The notes beneath the pieces are model-generated. The model did not search any database. It worked only from the letters and a program-made list of their open reading frames with translations, and was not told where the DNA came from. The translations under genes and the position numbers were made by a program. A stretch of 9,028 nt of DNA from JBBITW01 sp037440525 (GTDB lineage Bacteria; Desulfobacterota; BSN033; UBA1163): NCBI GenBank assembly GCA_037440525.1, contig JBBITW010000144.1, positions 1-9,028 of the forward strand. The letters run 5' to 3'. Positions 1 to 4,745 of this stretch are shown here, in pieces (the first letter of the stretch is position 1; each line of letters starts with the position of its first letter).

Positions 1-25
1 CCAAAGCGGATCCGCCTTTGGCGGA
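1..25. repeat. Overlapping palindromes at left window edge
   Basis: Two interlocking inverted repeats are visible. CCAAAG (1-6) pairs with CTTTGG (16-21) around the self-complementary CGGATCCG (7-14). TCCGCC (11-16) pairs with GGCGGA (20-25) across a TTT loop. The two cannot form at once on one strand. GC-rich palindromes like this in AT-leaning DNA are typical of dispersed repeat elements, but only one copy is in this window, so repeat-family membership is inference. The element may begin before base 1. Confidence 0.45.
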
Positions 26-34
26 AAGGCTTTT
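14..34 (+). terminator. Possible intrinsic terminator of an upstream gene
   Basis: GCCTTT (14-19) pairs with AAAGGC (25-30) over the five-base loop GGCGG and is followed directly by TTTT (31-34). This is the form of a weak rho-independent terminator reading rightwards. The stem is short and the T run is only four bases, and it competes with the palindromes at 1-25. It would end a transcript whose gene lies left of the window. Confidence 0.35.
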
Positions 35-80
35 AGTAAAAAATCGCTCAATTTAGGTAACAGTAAGTTCATCCAGAGGA

Positions 81-110
81 TTGACATTTAAGAAAGGGGT
101 TTATTAAATT
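81..110 (+). promoter_or_regulatory. Candidate housekeeping promoter for the ABC exporter genes
   Basis: A perfect TTGACA (81-86) is followed after 18 bases by TAAATT (105-110), a four-of-six match to the -10 consensus. An alternative -10, TATTAA (102-107), gives a 15-base spacer. A start near 117 would leave a leader of less than 20 bases before the ATG at 134. The -35 is strong and the -10 is weak. No operator was seen. Confidence 0.45.
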
Positions 111-133
111 TATTAGATTGCAGGATCAAGAGG

Positions 134-1894
134 ATGAAGGCATTTAGGACTCTTAAAAATGACATATTGAATAATAAATGGCGAATATTGATTGGACTTT
201 TTGCCCTATTGATTGTAGATGTGCTTCAACTTTTCATCCCCATGATTATAAAACATGCCATTGATGATCTTACAGCAGGGAAGATTTCTCCCACTGGCCT
301 ACTCATCTACGGCTTAGAGATTCTTATTCTGGCCTTAGGTATCGGGGGGTTTCGGTATGTGTGGAGATATCTATTATTGGGAGGAGCAAGGCGAATTGAG
401 AAGGCGCTTAGGGATCGTTTCTTTCTTCATCTTCAAACCTTATCGCCTTCCTATTTTAATCGAACAAAGGTAGGAGACCTGATGGCCCATGCTACGAATG
501 ATATTGAGGCTGTTCGTATGGCCATGGCATTGGGTTTGGTATTTTTAGTGGATACAATAATACTTGGAGTATTGACAGTCTTTTTCATGATTTATATTAA
601 TCCTCTTTTAACCCTATATGCTACCTTACCCATGCCATTAATCACTCTGGTTACCTTCATCTTCAGTCGATTGATCCATAAACGTTTTGGGATTCTTCAA
701 AAAACATTTGCTACCCTTACAGAAAGGATAAGGGAATCGATTGCGGGTATTCGTGTAATAAAGGCTTATGTTCAGGAGGAGAAAGAGAGGGAAAAGCTTT
801 ATAGGTTAAGTCGGGAATATATTCAGAAGGATATCAGTTTGACAAAGCTTTGGGGTATGTTTTTCCCCCTAATTCTATTCCTTTCAAATCTTTCCCTGGC
901 AATAGTTCTCTTCTTAGGGGGGAAACTAACTATTCTTCAATCTATCTCCACAGGTGATTTAGTAGGCTTTATGAGTTATCTTGGCATGCTTTCGTGGCCT
1001 ATGATGGCTTTGGGCTGGGCAATTAATGTAATTCAGAGGGGTAGTGCCTCTATGGAAAGATTAAATCGTATCTTTGAGGAGGTCCCCGAGATCAGGGATT
1101 CTGTTAGGATCACTGATAAACATTTATTGAGGGGATGTATTGAAATAAAGGGGCTAACATTTTCCGTAGATGGGAAGGAGCCACTTCTGAAGGATATTGA
1201 TCTTACCATCAATGAAGGTGAAAGGATTGTTATTGTTGGTCGAACAGGTGCAGGAAAGACTGTTTTATGTAATCTAATTACGAGAATTTTAGAGCCTCCT
1301 CGAGGAAGTATCTTTTTCGATGGAATCGAAATCCACGAGCTTTCGCTCAGAGTTTTGAGAAGATCCATCGGATATGTTCCCCAGGAGACCTTCCTTTTTT
1401 CAGATACAATTCGAGAAAATATCGCTTTTGGAAAGCTCGATGCTACAATGGAAGAGATTGAGAGGGTTTCACGAATCGCACAGATTTATGATGAGATCAT
1501 GGAATTTCCTGAAGGGATGGAAACTTTGGTTGGAGAGAAAGGTGTGACACTGTCAGGAGGACAAAGACAAAGGATTGCTATTGCAAGAGCCCTTCTGATG
1601 AACCCTCCTATATTCATTCTTGATGACGCCCTCTCACAAGTAGATATTAATACAGAGGAACTTATCCTTGAAGGTATTGATGAGTTTCTAAAAGGGAGGA
1701 CATGCATTCTTATCACACATAGAGTTCTCCCACTGAGGAGGGCAGATAAGATCATAGTTTTAGATAATGGGAGGGTTGTGGAGATTGGGGATCATATGGG
1801 TCTGCTTGAGAGAGGTGGAATATACGCAAAACTTTATCAGGAGAGGCAATTAGAAGAAGAACTTGAGAAAGTTAACAACAGTAATTCGAAGTAA
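134..1894 (+). CDS. ABC exporter half-transporter, degenerate-ATP-site subunit (TM287-like)
   Basis: A 586-residue fusion of a six-helix type IV ABC exporter membrane domain (helices roughly 17-38, 55-78, 132-153, 156-178, 240-262, 273-298) and a cytoplasmic ATPase domain (about 335-570). Visible motifs are Walker A GRTGAGKT (369-376), Q-loop Gln417, signature LSGGQ (473-477), Walker B ending in Asp497, D-loop SQVD (501-504) and H-loop His529. The residue after the Walker B Asp is Asp498, not the catalytic Glu, so this subunit's own ATP site should hydrolyse poorly, as in TM287 or BmrC-type subunits. Length is normal for the family. It pairs with the next gene, 41 bases downstream. The substrate cannot be read from sequence; lipids, peptides or drugs are all possible. 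The start fits family N-termini, although the purine-rich AAGAGG (128-133) abuts the ATG with no spacer, so initiation may be weak or unusual. Confidence 0.93.
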   Translation: MKAFRTLKNDILNNKWRILIGLFALLIVDVLQLFIPMIIKHAIDDLTAGKISPTGLLIYGLEILILALGIGGFRYVWRYLLLGGARRIEKALRDRFFLHLQTLSPSYFNRTKVGDLMAHATNDIEAVRMAMALGLVFLVDTIILGVLTVFFMIYINPLLTLYATLPMPLITLVTFIFSRLIHKRFGILQKTFATLTERIRESIAGIRVIKAYVQEEKEREKLYRLSREYIQKDISLTKLWGMFFPLILFLSNLSLAIVLFLGGKLTILQSISTGDLVGFMSYLGMLSWPMMALGWAINVIQRGSASMERLNRIFEEVPEIRDSVRITDKHLLRGCIEIKGLTFSVDGKEPLLKDIDLTINEGERIVIVGRTGAGKTVLCNLITRILEPPRGSIFFDGIEIHELSLRVLRRSIGYVPQETFLFSDTIRENIAFGKLDATMEEIERVSRIAQIYDEIMEFPEGMETLVGEKGVTLSGGQRQRIAIARALLMNPPIFILDDALSQVDINTEELILEGIDEFLKGRTCILITHRVLPLRRADKIIVLDNGRVVEIGDHMGLLERGGIYAKLYQERQLEEELEKVNNSNSK

Positions 1895-1935
1895 TTATGA
1901 TAAAGGAATCTAAATTCTAAGAAGTTGGACTAAAT

Positions 1936-4047
1936 ATGTATACAGATTTTGGATATATTGAGGAAGGAAAATTGGGAAAGGCATATGACCTGAAACTCAT
2001 GGCAAGATTGGGTGTATTTCTTCGTCCCTATTGGTTTCCAATGGCTATTTCCCTTATTTTCATCTTGATCATGGCAATCTTCGATCTTCTCATTCCTTAT
2101 ATTACCAAAGAGGCCATTGATAGATATATCATTATCTCTGCAAGGGAGATCATCCTCAAGAAGGATGGTTCCCCTGAGGAAGAATATTTTTTAAAAAGAT
2201 ATGGTGAGTTTCTCATCACAAAGGATGGGAAGGAAAGATTTATACTTCCTTCAAATGCAATTAAATTAATGGATCGTAAAGAGTTTGCCCAATTTCAGCA
2301 GAAGGGGCTTATTACAGAAAATCGTTATTACATATTATCTATTGAAAAGCTGAGGAATGAGGTCTTGCTTAAAAAATACCCTTCCCTTTTTGAAAGCTCA
2401 GGTAATTATGGGTTCATTTCTTTCGAGAGGATGAGGGAATTGAAAAAGGAGGATCTCCTTGCCTTAAGGGGAAAAGATGTTGAAGGAGTTTTGCGCCTAA
2501 GTCTCTTAATAGTCCTTATCCTAATGGCAAATTTTGGACTCAACTTCGTTCAGGTATATCTTATGGAAGTATCCGGTCAGAATATGATGCATGACCTCCG
2601 TATGGAGGTATTTAGCCATCTTCAAAGGCTTCCTGTCTCATTCTTCGACAAAAACCCTGTGGGAAGATTGGTTACAAGATTGACCAGCGATATCCAGAAT
2701 GTTCATGAGATGTTTACCTCCATTCTTATTCACCTCTTCAAGGATATGATTCTCTTTATAGGGATTATAATACTGTTAATTCACCTCAGCACAGATCTTT
2801 CGCTTGTCTTATTTGCTGTCATTCCTTTAATCTTTACCATCACACTATTCTTTAGCCGTAAAGCAAGGGAGGCCTTTCGCGAGATTCGCTCAAGGATAGC
2901 GCAGATGAACTCCTTCTTCCACGAAAATTTTTCAGGGATTAAAGTTGTCCAGCTTTTCCTAAGAGGGCAAGAGAATGGACGTCGATTCAAAAGACTGAAT
3001 GAAGAATATTACTTGGCTAATATGAGGCAGATTTCTATCTATGCCTTCTTTGTTCCTCTTGTTGATCTTTTGAGTTCCGGGGCAATTGGCCTCCTCATCT
3101 GGTACGGGGGAGGTAAGGTGGTTCAGGAAACAATTACTATTGGTGCCCTTGTGGCTTTTATTTCATATATAAGGATGTTCTTTCAGCCGATTCGAGATAT
3201 TTCAGAAAAATATAATATTTTACAATCTGCAATGGCTTCACTCGAAAGGATCTTTGGCCTCCTCGACCATGAAAGAGAGATAGATGGACTGCCTTATCCA
3301 AAGAGAGGAGAGATTGGAGGTAAAATTGAGTTTCGTTCTGTTTCCTTCTCTTATAACAGGAAGGATCGTGTGCTAAAAGATATATCCTTTTCTATAAATG
3401 AAGGAGAAATCGTCGCAATCGTTGGTGCTACAGGAGCGGGAAAATCTTCTCTCCTTAATCTCATTGAACGGTTCTATGAAATAGATAGAGGAGCTATACT
3501 TATTGGTGGAATTGATATCAGGGAGCGAAGTATCCGTGAACTTAGATCACAAATAGGATGGGTTATGCAGGACACATTCCTTTTTTCGGAAGATATTGAG
3601 GGAAATATAATGCTGGGAAATGATAGGAATGAGGGAGAAAGGGTGAGGGAAGTGGCTCGATTGGTGGAGGCTGAGAGGTTCATTCAGCGGCTCCCTCAAG
3701 GGTTCAAAACAAATGTGGGGGAGGGAGGAGAGGTCCTGTCTTCCGGAGAGAGGCAACTATTGGCCTTGGCAAGGGCCCTTTACCTTAATCCAAAGATACT
3801 CCTTATTGATGAAGCAACATCTCATGTGGATCCTGAGACAGAAAGACTCGTTCAGAAAGGAATTGAAAGATTACTCAAGGGGAAAACAGCTATCGTTATT
3901 GCTCATCGCCTTTCAACCATCCGGCTGGCGAATAGAATTATTGTTCTCCATAAGGGAAAAGTTAGAGAGACTGGAACTCATGAAGAATTAATGGCCAAAA
4001 AGGGATTATATTATAGACTATATCAACTTCAATTTAGCTTTCAATGA
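1936..4047 (+). CDS. ABC exporter half-transporter, catalytic subunit with large extracytoplasmic insertion (TM288-like)
   Basis: A 703-residue membrane-ATPase fusion and partner of the preceding gene. The ATPase domain (about 463-700) shows Walker A GATGAGKS (497-504), Q-loop Gln545, Walker B ILLIDE with catalytic Glu626, D-loop SHVD (629-632) and H-loop His657. Its signature is LSSGERQ (601-607) instead of LSGGQ. This matches the heterodimeric exporter pattern: the competent site joins this Walker A/B to the partner's LSGGQ, and the degenerate site joins the partner's Walker A/Asp498 to this altered signature. Helices lie near 33-55, 184-207, 262-283, 287-306, 368-389 and 400-416. Between helices 1 and 2, residues about 66-182 form a charged, soluble-looking insertion where family members usually have a short loop. 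By topology it faces outside the membrane. The N-terminal GKAYDLKLMARL stretch before helix 1 is typical of this subfamily and supports the ATG at 1936, despite only a weak TTGGA upstream. Confidence 0.93.
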   Translation: MYTDFGYIEEGKLGKAYDLKLMARLGVFLRPYWFPMAISLIFILIMAIFDLLIPYITKEAIDRYIIISAREIILKKDGSPEEEYFLKRYGEFLITKDGKERFILPSNAIKLMDRKEFAQFQQKGLITENRYYILSIEKLRNEVLLKKYPSLFESSGNYGFISFERMRELKKEDLLALRGKDVEGVLRLSLLIVLILMANFGLNFVQVYLMEVSGQNMMHDLRMEVFSHLQRLPVSFFDKNPVGRLVTRLTSDIQNVHEMFTSILIHLFKDMILFIGIIILLIHLSTDLSLVLFAVIPLIFTITLFFSRKAREAFREIRSRIAQMNSFFHENFSGIKVVQLFLRGQENGRRFKRLNEEYYLANMRQISIYAFFVPLVDLLSSGAIGLLIWYGGGKVVQETITIGALVAFISYIRMFFQPIRDISEKYNILQSAMASLERIFGLLDHEREIDGLPYPKRGEIGGKIEFRSVSFSYNRKDRVLKDISFSINEGEIVAIVGATGAGKSSLLNLIERFYEIDRGAILIGGIDIRERSIRELRSQIGWVMQDTFLFSEDIEGNIMLGNDRNEGERVREVARLVEAERFIQRLPQGFKTNVGEGGEVLSSGERQLLALARALYLNPKILLIDEATSHVDPETERLVQKGIERLLKGKTAIVIAHRLSTIRLANRIIVLHKGKVRETGTHEELMAKKGLYYRLYQLQFSFQ

Positions 4048-4061
4048 GAGAGCACTGAAAA

Positions 4062-4142
4062 AGTCTTGAAATGACTGGGGAGGTAGGGTTCCAAAACCTT
4101 CGAATGCGGACATTCCACCCTAACTCCCCAGTCTGTAAGACT
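4062..4142. repeat. Large imperfect inverted repeat with nested hairpins
   Basis: A 17-base arm GACTGGGGAGGTAGGGT (4073-4089) matches the reverse complement of 4117-4133 (ACCCTAACTCCCCAGTC) with one mismatch. An outer arm AGTCTT (4062-4067) pairs with AAGACT (4137-4142) across a small internal loop. The 27-base centre holds GAATG-CGGA-CATTC (4102-4115), a five-pair stem with a four-base loop, and GGTT-CCAA-AACC (4087-4098), which competes with the main stem. There is no strong T run after it, so it is not a classic terminator, though it could stall or protect the ABC transcript end. The shape suits a REP- or MITE-type mobile palindrome or a structured RNA. Only one copy is in the window. Confidence 0.7.
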
Positions 4143-4178
4143 CGTTTAAATATTTTCCAGAGATTTCAATGAAATATG

Positions 4179-4208
4179 TTGACAAAATGTGAAGCTATAT
4201 CCTATAAA
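4179..4208 (+). promoter_or_regulatory. Candidate promoter before the DLNxLFP gene
   Basis: TTGACA (4179-4184) is followed after 18 bases by TATAAA (4203-4208), a five-of-six -10 match. A start near 4215 would give an almost leaderless message for the ATG at 4221 and would exclude the AGAGGA ribosome site at 4208-4213. So either the promoter or the ribosome site is used for this gene, or there are two transcripts. Confidence 0.4.
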
Positions 4209-4220
4209 GAGGAAAGCCTT

Positions 4221-4427
4221 ATGGAAGAAAAAGAGAACAAAGACAAAAAGAGAGATTTCGAGGAAAAGAGGAAGGAAGTAGACCTAAATATACTTTTCCC
4301 TGGCAAAGATTATGATCTAAATCGCCTTTTTCCTGATGAAGGGACAAGAAGGCTTCTTTATGAGCTAAGGAGGAATAAAAGGGATATAGAACGATTTATT
4401 AAAGGCCTCGACCTTGAGGAGGATTAG
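4221..4427 (+). CDS. Small charged protein with tandem DLNxLFP motif, function unknown
   Basis: A 68-residue protein not recognised as any named family. Residues 1-20 are dominated by Lys and Glu. Residues 21-42 hold two copies of an 11-residue unit, DLNILFPGKDY then DLNRLFPDEGT, sharing D-L-N-x-L-F-P. Residues 43-68 look like a charged amphipathic helix ending in acidic residues. There is no signal peptide or membrane segment. An in-frame ATG at 4176 would add 15 residues. The ATG at 4221 is preferred because AGAGGA (4208-4213) sits seven bases before it and because the longer start overlaps the candidate promoter. The stop codon directly abuts the ATG of the zinc-ribbon gene, so the two are probably translationally coupled. 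The repeated hydrophobic motif in a disordered-looking protein suggests a docking peptide for a partner protein, which is inference only. Confidence 0.72.
   Translation: MEEKENKDKKRDFEEKRKEVDLNILFPGKDYDLNRLFPDEGTRRLLYELRRNKRDIERFIKGLDLEED
4416..4422 (+). promoter_or_regulatory. Ribosome binding site of the zinc-ribbon gene, inside the preceding gene
   Basis: GAGGAGG lies five bases before the ATG at 4428, within the last codons of the DLNxLFP gene. It fixes the start of the zinc-ribbon gene and supports coupled translation of the pair. Confidence 0.75.
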
Positions 4428-4661
4428 ATGAGATGCCCTCATTGTGGAGAAAATCTCTTTTCTATCTTATGCCCTCTGTGCAAAGAAGAGATTCCGGAGA
4501 GGAGTAAATTCTGTTGCTGGTGTGGGAAGCCTATTGAAAGGGTTGAGGAGCAGATAGACTTCTCAGAGCGGATACCTTGCAGTGATGGGACATGTATTGG
4601 CACGATAAATGAGATGGGAATCTGCAGTATCTGCAAGAAGCCATATAAGGGGGAGAATTAA
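4428..4661 (+). CDS. Double zinc-ribbon small protein
   Basis: A 77-residue protein with 11 cysteines. CPHC (3-6) and CPLC (15-18) make a first set, C29/C30/C32 (CCWC followed by GKP) a further knuckle, and C51/C56 with C66/C69 a final ribbon of the CSDGTC...CSIC type. These are zinc-ribbon knuckles as found in DZR-like and rubredoxin-like folds. At least two zinc ions could be bound, with one CxxC possibly left over. There is no enzyme domain, signal or membrane segment, so a protein- or nucleic-acid-binding role is likely but unproven. The gene starts on the base after the DLNxLFP stop codon with its own strong ribosome site. It is followed by about 20 bases and then the lon promoter, so it probably belongs with the gene before it and not with lon. 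Confidence 0.82.
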   Translation: MRCPHCGENLFSILCPLCKEEIPERSKFCCWCGKPIERVEEQIDFSERIPCSDGTCIGTINEMGICSICKKPYKGEN

Positions 4662-4682
4662 ATTTTTATTCTTTGATCTACA

Positions 4683-4716
4683 TTGACAGTTGTTTTTATA
4701 ATGATTATGTTATAAT
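4683..4716 (+). promoter_or_regulatory. lon promoter with extended -10
   Basis: TGTTATAAT (4708-4716) is a perfect extended -10 (TGn plus TATAAT). TTGACA occurs at 4683-4688, 22 bases from that -10, which is too far for ideal pairing. It is 17 bases from TATGTT (4706-4711), a weaker overlapping -10. A second TATAAT is at 4697-4702. Transcription from the extended -10 would start near 4723, giving a leader of about 23 bases. No CIRCE element and no sigma-32-like CTTGAA/CCCCAT pair were seen, so the visible promoter looks like a housekeeping type. Confidence 0.6.
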
Positions 4717-4734
4717 TAGATTAGTTAATATTGC

Positions 4735-4740
4735 AGGAGG
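4735..4740 (+). promoter_or_regulatory. lon ribosome binding site
   Basis: AGGAGG sits five bases before the ATG at 4746. It rules out the in-frame TTG at 4731, which would place this site inside the coding region. Confidence 0.85.
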
Positions 4741-4745
4741 TCATT

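Noticed and set aside
2..91. Open frame running in from the left edge to a TAA at 89-91, as the tail of an upstream gene
   Set aside because: It runs through the palindrome cluster and a likely terminator, contains low-complexity GSAFGGKAFSKK-type peptide, and no family is recognisable. Too short to support.
1033..1755. Open frames on the - strand within the first ABC gene
   Set aside because: They are antisense to conserved ATPase sequence, with Ser/Arg-rich peptides and no ribosome sites.
3713..3991. 92-codon + strand open frame inside the second ABC gene
   Set aside because: It lies out of frame over conserved ATPase motifs, has no family-like features, and its peptide composition is that of a frame-shifted shadow.
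4062..4142. Intrinsic terminator for the ABC operon
   Set aside because: The stem is long and good, but no T run follows its 3' arm. It is therefore listed as a structured repeat.
4176..4220. Longer start for the DLNxLFP protein at 4176
   Set aside because: No ribosome site before 4176. The extra 15 residues overlap a candidate promoter, and 4221 has AGAGGA at good spacing.
4731..4745. TTG start for Lon at 4731
   Set aside because: It would place the AGGAGG ribosome site inside the gene; the ATG at 4746 is at ideal spacing.
4662..4745. Heat-shock operator (CIRCE) or sigma-32 promoter before lon
   Set aside because: No TTAGCACTC/GAGTGCTAA pair and no CTTGAA/CCCCAT pair can be found; only sigma-70-like hexamers are present.
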